DNA of 64,000 nucleotides from Brevibacterium yomogidense (GTDB lineage Bacteria > Actinomycetota > Actinomycetes > Actinomycetales > Brevibacteriaceae), in the NCBI RefSeq assembly GCF_900163715.1, contig NZ_FWFF01000017.1, forward strand, positions 186,001 through 250,000, written 5' to 3'. Shown in pieces: positions 57,201 to 64,000 of the stretch. A program made the translations under genes and the position numbers. Numbering within the stretch: position 1 is the first letter of the stretch; each line of letters opens with the position of its first letter. A model generated the notes under the pieces. That model did not search any database, had not been told where the DNA came from, and saw only the letters and a list, made by a program, of their open reading frames with translations.

Positions 57201-57222
57201 ATGACAACTTTCCAGTTGCCAT
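57201..57222. promoter_or_regulatory. Inverted-repeat operator between osmC and gntR
   Basis: ATGACAACT (57201-57209) and AGTTGCCAT (57214-57222) form an inverted repeat with one mismatch around TTCC. It overlaps the -35 of the gntR promoter and could serve both divergent genes. Confidence 0.6.
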
Positions 57223-57244
57223 GAGGTCGAGGTGTGTCTACGCT
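57216..57244 (+). promoter_or_regulatory. Promoter of the gntR operon
   Basis: TTGCCA (57216-57221) and TACGCT (57239-57244) are exactly 17 bases apart. Transcription would start at about 57252, the ATG itself, so the mRNA is probably leaderless. Confidence 0.6.
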
Positions 57245-57251
57245 CACACTC

Positions 57252-57959
57252 ATGGCACGGGCGAAGCACGTCGAGATCCGCGAATGGATCGAGCATCAGA
57301 TCCAGAGCGGACGGCTCTCGATCGGCGACCGCCTGCCGTCGGAGCGCGAACTCATGGAGCGGTTCGCCGTGAGCCGGAATCCGGTGCAGACAGCGATGTC
57401 CAAGCTCGTCGAGGCCGGTCTCGTCCAGCGCCGCCGCGGTTCCGGCACCATCGTCGCCTCGACCGGCCTGCGCAGCAGTCTGCTGCGACTGCTCCACGCG
57501 TCCACGGACGGTCCCGAGGTCGAGGGCATCCACCGCGTCGTCAGCACCCGCGTCGTCGCGGCGGACTCCCACCCCCTCGCCGCCGACCTGTTCGTCACCG
57601 GCACACCCGTAGCGGAAATGGTGCGGATCAAGCTCGACCGCACCGGTGCGGCAATCGTCGTCGAACGGTGCGTCGTGGACCTCACGCTCGTTCCCGACAT
57701 CCTCAACCAGGACCTTGCGGTGCTCACCACCGCCGCCTACTACTCATCCCACGGGATCGATCAGCTCCATGCCTCAAGCGTCCTCTCCGCCGCACACCTC
57801 GCGGCAGACGACGCGAAGCAGCTCGAGCTCGACACGACGACACCCGTCGTGCGTCAGCTGCGAACGCTCCACACCGGCAACGGCCTGCCGATCGAGCGTC
57901 TCGAACTGCTCTTCCACCCCACCAAACTCACCCTGGAGGTCACCCAGATTGAGCACTGA
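57252..57959 (+). CDS. GntR-family transcriptional regulator (HutC/UTRA type)
   Basis: 235 residues from ATG 57252, starting MARAKHVEIREWIEHQIQSG. The winged helix is GDRLPSERELMERFAVSRNP and VQTAMSKLVEAGLVQRRRGS. The C-terminal UTRA-like domain has VVERCVVDLTLVPDILNQ and PIERLELLFHPTKLTLEV. A GTG at 57234 is possible, but the leaderless ATG fits the family start better. It begins a coupled operon of FAD enzymes and a transporter, so it likely senses their substrate and may bind the repeat at 57201. Confidence 0.9.
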   Translation: MARAKHVEIREWIEHQIQSGRLSIGDRLPSERELMERFAVSRNPVQTAMSKLVEAGLVQRRRGSGTIVASTGLRSSLLRLLHASTDGPEVEGIHRVVSTRVVAADSHPLAADLFVTGTPVAEMVRIKLDRTGAAIVVERCVVDLTLVPDILNQDLAVLTTAAYYSSHGIDQLHASSVLSAAHLAADDAKQLELDTTTPVVRQLRTLHTGNGLPIERLELLFHPTKLTLEVTQIEH

Positions 57960-59169
57960 CACAGCCACTCACTCATCAACCAGCACATCAACCGACTCAG
58001 CAGCCGGGACTTCACCAACGGCTGCCGCGCAGAAGCGCGTCGCCGTCGTCGGCGGCGGCATCGTCGGAACGATGGCCGCCTGGCAGCTCGCGCAGCGCGG
58101 CCACACCGTCACCGTCTTCGACCAGTGGAACACCCCCAACGACCGCGGCGCATCCGCCGGAGAGTCCCGCATCTTCCGCACCCTCTACAAGGAGGGCCCG
58201 GAGTACGTCGCGTTCATCCAGCGCTCCGGGCAGAAGTGGAAGGAGCTGGAGGCCGCCCAGGACACGCAGGTGCTCGAATGGTGCGGCGGACTCACGATCG
58301 GCCGACCCGACCACCCCGACGTCACCGCCGTCCTCGAATGCGCCGATGAGCTGAACCTCGACCACCGCGTGCTCGACGCGTCCGCGATGCGCGAGGAGTT
58401 CCCCGCCTACGGCGTCGATGACGACGAGATCGGTGTCCTCGACCCGAACGCCGGCGTCTTCCGCCCGGAACTCGCCGTCCTCGCGGCCCGTGACGAGAGC
58501 ATCCGCCAGGGCGCGACGTACCGCCCCTACACCGAGGTCCTCCACATCCGGCCGTTCCCCGACCGCATCATGGTGCACACGGCAGAGGGCTCGGACGCCT
58601 TCGACTCCGTCGTCCTCGCGACGGGACCATGGGCCGGCGCCCTGTCCGGCCTCGGCGACGGCGTCATCCGCAACAAGCAGCTGGTGGGCAGCTGGTTCCC
58701 GGTCAGGGACCTCGCAGTCCACGAGCCTGCCCGCATGCCGATCTCGATCCGCCGCCATCCGGAGGGCGCGTTCTCCGCGTTCCCGTGTCTGGACGGGGTG
58801 GGCGTGAAGGTCCTGACCCACCACCTGGACTGGCCGCCGATCGACGGTGTGCGAGACCTCGCCCGCTTCGTCGATCCGGCCTTCGTCCGTTCGACCGAGG
58901 CAGCAGTCGAGCGCCTCATGCCCCACCTCGACCCGACAGCCGTCCGCGTCTCGACCTGGACGGAGGGCTTCACGCCTGACGGCGCCCCCATCGTGGGTGC
59001 CAGCCCGGTCGACGACCGCATCGTGCTGGCCGTCGGCATGTCCGGTCAGGGCTTCAAGTTCTCACCGATGGTCGGCTCCGTGGTCGCCGACCTCGTCACC
59101 ACGGGCTCCTCCTCCGATGCACTCGACATCATGGATCCGGCCCGCTTCACCTCAGGAGCCTCCTCATGA
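57949..59169 (+). CDS. FAD-dependent oxidoreductase, monomeric sarcosine oxidase / N-methyltryptophan oxidase type
   Basis: 406 residues. The FAD motif is VAVVGGGIVGTMAAWQLAQR; GASAGESRIFRTLYKEGPEY and EGFTPDGAPIVGASP with VGMSGQGFKFSPMVGSVVAD follow, as in monomeric sarcosine oxidase and SolA. Such enzymes oxidise N-methyl amino acids with oxygen, releasing peroxide and formaldehyde. The start is TTG at 57949 with GGAGGT eight bases upstream and an 11-base overlap with gntR. The covalent-flavin Cys of MSOX was not identified. Confidence 0.85.
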   Translation: MSTDTATHSSTSTSTDSAAGTSPTAAAQKRVAVVGGGIVGTMAAWQLAQRGHTVTVFDQWNTPNDRGASAGESRIFRTLYKEGPEYVAFIQRSGQKWKELEAAQDTQVLEWCGGLTIGRPDHPDVTAVLECADELNLDHRVLDASAMREEFPAYGVDDDEIGVLDPNAGVFRPELAVLAARDESIRQGATYRPYTEVLHIRPFPDRIMVHTAEGSDAFDSVVLATGPWAGALSGLGDGVIRNKQLVGSWFPVRDLAVHEPARMPISIRRHPEGAFSAFPCLDGVGVKVLTHHLDWPPIDGVRDLARFVDPAFVRSTEAAVERLMPHLDPTAVRVSTWTEGFTPDGAPIVGASPVDDRIVLAVGMSGQGFKFSPMVGSVVADLVTTGSSSDALDIMDPARFTSGASS

Positions 59170-60647
59170 ACCCAGGCACCATCGCACTCATCTCAGCCAC
59201 CGCATTCATCGTCCTGGGCATCGGCGCCTGGATCTCCTTCTACGTCGGCAAGAAGAACAACACGGAAGAGGACTGGCTGGTGGGCGGCCGCAGCCTGCCC
59301 ATGTACGTCGTCGCCTTCACGCAGTACGCCACTGCCGTAGGCGGCGGTGTCCTCGTCGCCCACGTGGGCATCGGCTACGCGTGGGGACTCTCCGTCTTCT
59401 GGTACGAACTGTTCGTCGTGGCCGGCATGCTCATCATCGCCGTGTTCGCGAACTGGCTGCGGAAGGGGCGCTTCTCCACGATCCCGGACATCTTCGTGCG
59501 CCTCTACGGTCGGAACAAGACGCTGCTCTCCGTCGTCGCGATCGCCGTCATCCTGGTGCCCTTCGGCTGGCTCGCCACCCAGTTCGTCGCCTTCGCCAGC
59601 CTCTTCAGCGAAGTCACCGGCATCCCGTTCACCCCGCTCATCGTCGCGATGGCGATCATCAGCCTGCTGTTCGTCCTGCCCGGCGGCCTCACATCCGTGG
59701 CGTGGTCGGACTTCTTCTTCGGCGTCTTCATGGTCGGCATCTCCATCGTGATCGCGATCTACGCGGTCATGAGCGCCGGTGGCTGGGGTGAGGTCGTCGA
59801 GCGCGTCCCTGATGACTTCTTCACGATGCCGCAGGGACTCACCCTCGCGGGAGCGGGCACGATCGTCCTGTGGTTCTTCGCGATCGTCCCCGGCACGCTG
59901 ACCAATCAGCTGTACTACCAGCGCGTGTTCGCGTCGCGCTCCGGGAAGGACGCGCGCACCTCCCTGTACCTCGGCGCCGTCATGGTCATGATCGCCGGTG
60001 TGTACGCGTTCTTCATCGGCGTCTCCATCCGCGCGATGAACCCGACGATGGGCGAGGACGGCCGCGAGCTGGCCGCCGGCTGGTTCCTCACGCAGGTGCC
60101 CACCTGGCTGCTGGCGCTGTACGGCGCGTTCCTCATGGCGACGATCGTGTCCACCACGGGCTCGGCGCTGCAGTCGGTCGTCGCGAACCTCATCAACGAC
60201 CTCCGCGGTGCATTCATCAAGGAGAAGACGAGCGGGAAGCAGACCATCACGCTGTCGCGCTGGTGCACGGTGGGAGTCACAGCAGTCGCCGCCGTCCTCG
60301 CGATCGTCTACCCCAAGGCACTGGAGTGGCTCGTGGCTACATATGCATACTCCGCCTCGATCCTCGCGGTGCCGATGCTGGTGGGCATCATCATGGCGAA
60401 GCGCTTCCGCATCCCCGTCCAGGTCGCGTTCGCCGCGATGGGCGTGGGGCTCGTGGGCTGCGGCGTCGCCCACCTCATGGGCACGACGATCCCGTACGCC
60501 GTGTTCGGCATCGTGGCCAGCGCCGTCGCCTACGTCATCGCGATGGCGATCTGGAAGCCGGTCCGTGTCCCCGGCGGGCTGGAACCCGACGGCACGGCAG
60601 AGGAATCTACTGAGCGCGTCGGCGCTCCGGAAGGTGAGCAGGCATGA
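59166..60647 (+). CDS. Sodium:solute symporter (SSS family)
   Basis: 493 residues with about 13 helices. EDWLVGGRSLPMYVVAFTQY, ATAVGGGVLVAHVGIGYAWG and FSTIPDIFVRLYGRNKTLLS are typical SSS features. MATIVSTTGSALQSVVANLI is the sodium-site helix region. It overlaps the preceding oxidase gene (ATGA) and the next FAD gene (ATGA), so all three are translationally coupled. It likely imports the amine or amino acid that the flavoenzymes oxidise. Confidence 0.9.
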   Translation: MNPGTIALISATAFIVLGIGAWISFYVGKKNNTEEDWLVGGRSLPMYVVAFTQYATAVGGGVLVAHVGIGYAWGLSVFWYELFVVAGMLIIAVFANWLRKGRFSTIPDIFVRLYGRNKTLLSVVAIAVILVPFGWLATQFVAFASLFSEVTGIPFTPLIVAMAIISLLFVLPGGLTSVAWSDFFFGVFMVGISIVIAIYAVMSAGGWGEVVERVPDDFFTMPQGLTLAGAGTIVLWFFAIVPGTLTNQLYYQRVFASRSGKDARTSLYLGAVMVMIAGVYAFFIGVSIRAMNPTMGEDGRELAAGWFLTQVPTWLLALYGAFLMATIVSTTGSALQSVVANLINDLRGAFIKEKTSGKQTITLSRWCTVGVTAVAAVLAIVYPKALEWLVATYAYSASILAVPMLVGIIMAKRFRIPVQVAFAAMGVGLVGCGVAHLMGTTIPYAVFGIVASAVAYVIAMAIWKPVRVPGGLEPDGTAEESTERVGAPEGEQA

Positions 60648-61798
60648 AGACCATCGTCATCGGAGCGGGCATCCTGGGGCTGACCGCTGCGCACTCCCTG
60701 TCGCTGCGCGGCCATGAGGTGGTGCTGCTGGAGAAGGAGGCACCCTTCGCCGGAGCCAGCCACCGGTCGTTCGCGTGGCTGAACGCGAACAACAAATTCC
60801 CGGAGTCCTACTACCGGATCAACCGGGAGGGCATCGAGGAGCACAAGCGCCTGCAGGCGGATCTGCCGTCGGATCGGACCTGGTTCCATCCGTCGGGCAA
60901 TCTGCTGGTCGACTTCGGAGAGACGCGGCCGGAGACGTACGCCAAGCGCGTCGCTGACGCGGACGGCATGGGGTACCCGGTCGAGACCGTCGATCTGGCG
61001 CGGCTGCGGCAGATCGAGCCTGCTGTGCAGTGGCCGGACGAGCTGGAGTCGGCACTGCTGTACCCGGAGGAGGCCTGGCTCGACAACGATGTGCTGGGCC
61101 AGGAGCTGCTGCGTGCGCTCGCGGAGCGCGGAGTGGAGCCGCAGATCGCCGAGGTCGTCCGCATTGATTCCGATGACTCCGGTGCTCGTGTGGTCCTGGC
61201 AGACGGCGCCGAGGTCGTAGCCGACTCCGTGGTCGTCGCCACCGGTGCGTGGTCGCGGGAACTGGCCGCGGCCTCGGGCATGTTCGTGCCCGTCGCCGAC
61301 CTGGCCGAGCAGTCCACCCGCACGCACAGCCTGCTGGGCCTCACCGAGCCGGTCGACGTGCCGCTCCAGCGGATCATCATCTCCGACCGGGTGAACGTCC
61401 GCCCGCGTCACGACGGCCGGATGTGGGTGCAGGTCGCCCGCGTCGAGCAGCGGGTCGACGAGGGGGAGGACCCGCAGATGCTCGCGGAGGTCTCCGCCGT
61501 GATGGAGGAGGAGCTGGAGAGGCTGTTCGGGCAGAAGGTGCCGATGGAGCGCGTCATCTACTCCGGCCGCAGCTTCCCCGAGGACGGGCACTCGATCGTC
61601 GGGTTCCTGGACGACGCGCGGAAGGTGTATGCGGTCGTCACGCACTCCGGCATGACGCTGGGCCCGCTGTTCGGCAGGCTCACCGCTGAGGAGCTGGAGG
61701 GCACAGAGTCGGAGCTGCTTGCCGATTTCCGACCCTCGCGGTTCGCCTCCGGGGAAGTCGAATCAGCCGACTTCGACTACTTCATCGGGCGGCAGTGA
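60644..61798 (+). CDS. FAD-dependent amine/amino-acid oxidase (DadA-like)
   Basis: 384 residues. MKTIVIGAGILGLTAAHSLS is the FAD motif, GASHRSFAWLNANN follows, and VVATGAWSRELAAASGMFV and AVVTHSGMTLGPLFGRLTAE complete the D-amino-acid oxidase fold. The lengthy C-terminus ends FDYFIGRQ. It is the last gene of the operon; with the sarcosine-oxidase-like enzyme it suggests stepwise oxidation of a secondary or tertiary amine. Confidence 0.88.
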   Translation: MKTIVIGAGILGLTAAHSLSLRGHEVVLLEKEAPFAGASHRSFAWLNANNKFPESYYRINREGIEEHKRLQADLPSDRTWFHPSGNLLVDFGETRPETYAKRVADADGMGYPVETVDLARLRQIEPAVQWPDELESALLYPEEAWLDNDVLGQELLRALAERGVEPQIAEVVRIDSDDSGARVVLADGAEVVADSVVVATGAWSRELAAASGMFVPVADLAEQSTRTHSLLGLTEPVDVPLQRIIISDRVNVRPRHDGRMWVQVARVEQRVDEGEDPQMLAEVSAVMEEELERLFGQKVPMERVIYSGRSFPEDGHSIVGFLDDARKVYAVVTHSGMTLGPLFGRLTAEELEGTESELLADFRPSRFASGEVESADFDYFIGRQ

Positions 61799-61820
61799 GC
61801 CGTACAGGGAGGCCGGACCC

Positions 61821-63212
61821 TCACACAGGTGGGCGGCGGAGGTGGAAGTCGGTGGCCCGCTGATAGGCGTCTCCTGCGGCGAAGAGGGCGGCCTCGGCGA
61901 ATGCGGGGCCCACGAACTGCACGCCCAGCGGAGTGTCCCGGACCGTGAAGCCGGAGGGCAGAGTCAGTGCTGGCAGCCCGCACATGTCGATGGGCGCAGT
62001 GGGGCCCGTGACCTGCTCGAACAGTTCCGTTCCGGCGGATAGGCCCTCCAGCTCTGCGATGGTCGGAGCCGCCTTGCCGATGGACGGCAGCAGGAAGATG
62101 TCGATGTCCTCCATCAGACGGTTCATCGCGCCGGTGAAGTGCCGACGGCGCTGCGACATGCGCTCCAGATCGACGGCGCTGAGTGAGCGACCCAGCTCGA
62201 TGAGACCGCCCAGGACGGGGCCGTACTCGTCCTTGCGCGACGGGTACGTCGCGTCGTGGACGAGAGCGGTCTCCGCACCGCACATCGCGGACCAGTCGGC
62301 GGCGACGGTGAGGAAGTCCGGGGCGTCGACGTCGACGATCCGCCAGCCCAGGTCGCGCAGCACGTACTCGACGGACACGAGCATCGACTGCGTCTCCGGG
62401 TCGAACCGCGAGTTCAGCTCGCGGTCGACGCCGATGACGGGTGGCCGGTCGAGGCGCAGCTGATCCGCATAGTCCGGGACGGGCTGCGGCGAGGTGGTGG
62501 GGTCCGCCGGGTCCCACCCGGCGATGGCGGACAGCATGATGGCCGCGTCCCGCGCGCTGCGCGTCATGGGCCCGAGGTGGTCCAGGCTGGGCGCGAGGTC
62601 GAAGATCCCCGCGCGGCTCACCCGTCCCCAGGTGGGCTTCATTCCGGTCACGCCGTTCGCGCCGGACGGCAGCCGGATGGAACCGCCGGTGTCTGAACCG
62701 ATGGCGCCGAAGGCCATACCTGCGGCGACGGAGACGCCGGACCCGCTCGAGGACACCCCGGACCAGGTGCCCTCTTCCCACGGGTTCACCGGAGTGGGCA
62801 GATCCGGGTGGTGAGCGGAGAACGCCCCCTCTGTCATGCGGACCTTGCCCAGCAGGACCGAACCGGCGGCGCGCAGCCGGGTCGCGATCGTGCCGTCCTG
62901 GTCCGGCACGAAGTCACCGTGGATCGTCATGCCAGCCGTCGTGGTGATGCCCTCTGTGTGGACGAGGTCCTTCAGCGCGATCGGCACGCCGTGGAGGGGG
63001 CCGCGGTAGTGACCGCGGGCGATCTCCGCATCAGCGGCGGCGGCGTCGGACAGAGCGCGCTCGGATGTCACGGTCGCATACGACTGCAGGCGGGGATCGA
63101 GCGTCTCGATCCGCTCCAGGAGTGCCGTCGTCACCTCCGTCGACGTGACCTGACGCGAGCGGATCAGCTCTGCGAGTGCGGAAATCTCCAGATATGCGAC
63201 GTCAGTGTCCAC
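61821..63212 (-). CDS. Amidase-signature family amidase
   Basis: 463 residues. The Ser-cisSer-Lys triad is seen as Lys81 in PIALKDLVHTEGITTTAG, and the two serines in WSGVSSSGSGVSVAAG and GSDTGGSIRLPSGANGVTG. The amidase signature is complete. GatA-like proteins in this region are often stand-alone amidases, not the tRNA subunit; the true GatA is at 34283. It converges on the FAD operon and could act on an amide linked to the same nutrient. Substrate unknown. Confidence 0.9.
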   Translation of the reverse strand: MDTDVAYLEISALAELIRSRQVTSTEVTTALLERIETLDPRLQSYATVTSERALSDAAAADAEIARGHYRGPLHGVPIALKDLVHTEGITTTAGMTIHGDFVPDQDGTIATRLRAAGSVLLGKVRMTEGAFSAHHPDLPTPVNPWEEGTWSGVSSSGSGVSVAAGMAFGAIGSDTGGSIRLPSGANGVTGMKPTWGRVSRAGIFDLAPSLDHLGPMTRSARDAAIMLSAIAGWDPADPTTSPQPVPDYADQLRLDRPPVIGVDRELNSRFDPETQSMLVSVEYVLRDLGWRIVDVDAPDFLTVAADWSAMCGAETALVHDATYPSRKDEYGPVLGGLIELGRSLSAVDLERMSQRRRHFTGAMNRLMEDIDIFLLPSIGKAAPTIAELEGLSAGTELFEQVTGPTAPIDMCGLPALTLPSGFTVRDTPLGVQFVGPAFAEAALFAAGDAYQRATDFHLRRPPV

Positions 63213-63301
63213 AGTGCCCTCTCGACGACATCAGATGGTTGCCTCTGCCAGAACAGCGCGTGCTCCCGATGCTAGCAGTGACGCCGGACACAGGAGCCGA
63301 C

Positions 63302-63832
63302 TCACCTCTCCCGCTCGAGCAGGCGGTAGGCCCGCTGGAGCACGGAGTATCCGGGAGTGAAGGGGCGCGGGCGGACATCCCGCCCGGCCATGCGCGCCTG
63401 CGCGTTGTCGAAGAGATCCTCCAGCAGCCCGTCATGCAGACGGACGACCAGGTCCATCACGCGCGGGGGCAGCGACGACGTGATGTCCAGGTGGTGCATC
63501 CACTCCACGTACCCGGGCTCCGCCTGCGCGATGAGGAAGGTGTGCTCGCCCTCGAAGGGGCCCGCGCTGGTGAAGACGAACCGCACGCGGTGGGATTCCA
63601 CGTCGGCCACCCGATAGCGGACGGATCCGTGGCCGCCCAGGCTGTCGACCTCGAGGCCGTTGTCCAGGATCAGCGCGGGCCACCGCCACGTGGGCCAGAG
63701 GGTGTCGTCACCGCTCGCAAGCTGAGCCAGCAGGGCGGCGGCCTCGTTGAGGTCGCCGCCCGTGACCCGGCGATGGATATTGCACGTCATCGCCGGATCT
63801 GTGGGGTGCTGGAGGCTCCACAGTGAGTGCAT
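63302..63832 (-). CDS. Hypothetical SRPBCC-like protein
   Basis: 176 residues from an ATG at 63832; a start at 63790 (MTCNIHRRVTGG) is also plausible and gives a tighter protein. LGGHGSVRYRVADVESHRVR, FVFTSAGPFEGEHTFLIAQA and EWMHHLDITSSLP alternate beta strands like a START/SRPBCC fold, and the C-terminus is a helix (VMDLVVRLHDGLLEDLFDNA). No enzyme motif was seen. Confidence 0.6.
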   Translation of the reverse strand: MHSLWSLQHPTDPAMTCNIHRRVTGGDLNEAAALLAQLASGDDTLWPTWRWPALILDNGLEVDSLGGHGSVRYRVADVESHRVRFVFTSAGPFEGEHTFLIAQAEPGYVEWMHHLDITSSLPPRVMDLVVRLHDGLLEDLFDNAQARMAGRDVRPRPFTPGYSVLQRAYRLLERER

Positions 63833-63915
63833 GCTCCGATGCTACCCACGCACCCCGTGCTCAGGTACCCGCAGACTGAGGTGCTCGCCCTCCGAGGTGC
63901 TCGAAGGCAGGTCGA

Positions 63916-64000
63916 TCAGCTGGGGCGGTGGGGGAGCATGACCTCTTCGAAGTAGGTCGAACCCACGGGCGCCAGGTACTCCTCGTCGTCCATCGGGTAC
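63916..64000 (-). CDS. 3' end of an unidentified gene (cut by window edge)
   Basis: Reading leftward from the window edge, an open frame ends at 63916 with YPMDDEEYLAPVGSTYFEEV and MLPHRPS. The composition is protein-like. Too little is present to name a family. Confidence 0.5.
   Translation of the reverse strand, partial: YPMDDEEYLAPVGSTYFEEVMLPHRPS

Overview
The window is high-GC, densely packed bacterial DNA of an actinomycete. Signs are many GTG starts and GTGA/ATGA gene overlaps, a mycothiol-type arsenate reductase (KNGGKS active-site loop), an SCO6745-family protein, a DUF3618 protein, and the order cysteine desulfurase - mnmA - MetE-like protein - ligA - gatCAB known from Actinobacteria. 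A Micrococcales genus such as Brevibacterium would fit, but this is an impression without a database search.

Layout. 1-6064: the start of a MarR regulator, sucCD, a universal stress protein, an rRNA-type guanine methyltransferase whose 3' end runs into an antisense tRNA-Leu, a peroxiredoxin, a DUF3618 protein, a GroES-like protein and tRNA-Lys. 6065-9477: a structured leader, a sodium:solute symporter with a 45-residue membrane partner, nicotinamidase and a small companion. 9578-14710: cell-envelope proteins of low complexity, two of them apparent paralogues on either side of tRNA-His. 14878-21343: SCO6745 protein, oligoribonuclease, then an unusual envelope cluster. In that cluster a fused membrane protein/lipoprotein is followed by a thioredoxin-TPR protein and by a membrane protein and a lipoprotein that look like the two halves of the fusion. 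21448-25021: small membrane proteins, cysteine desulfurase and mnmA. 25065-31406: S9 peptidase, MetE-like protein, ligA, small exported protein. 31555-37321: acetate-type symporter with its DUF485 partner, then gatCAB. 37570-44216: DUF4352 protein, two DesK/NarL-type two-component pairs and an unknown membrane protein. 44328-47177: two CPBP membrane proteases around a membrane dipeptidase.

47182-52519 is an arsenic-resistance island: AraC remnant, arsR, acr3, two arsC genes, an ArsO-like flavoprotein and an MFS exporter. ArsR probably controls the divergent arsR/acr3 promoters through two near-identical 16-bp boxes. 52579-57078 holds an AbgT transporter, SRPBCC protein, serine hydrolase, small membrane protein and OsmC. 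57252-61798 is a tightly coupled catabolic operon (GntR regulator, sarcosine-oxidase-like enzyme, SSS transporter, second FAD amine oxidase), followed by an amidase, an SRPBCC-like protein and the 3' end of an unidentified gene.

No CRISPR array, complete insertion sequence, integrase or rRNA was seen. The most interesting unexplained items are the fused/split envelope cluster at 16.7-21.3 kb with an internal lipobox, the long perfect hairpins between convergent genes, the paralogues flanking tRNA-His, and two well-formed operators (38.55 kb and 57.2 kb).
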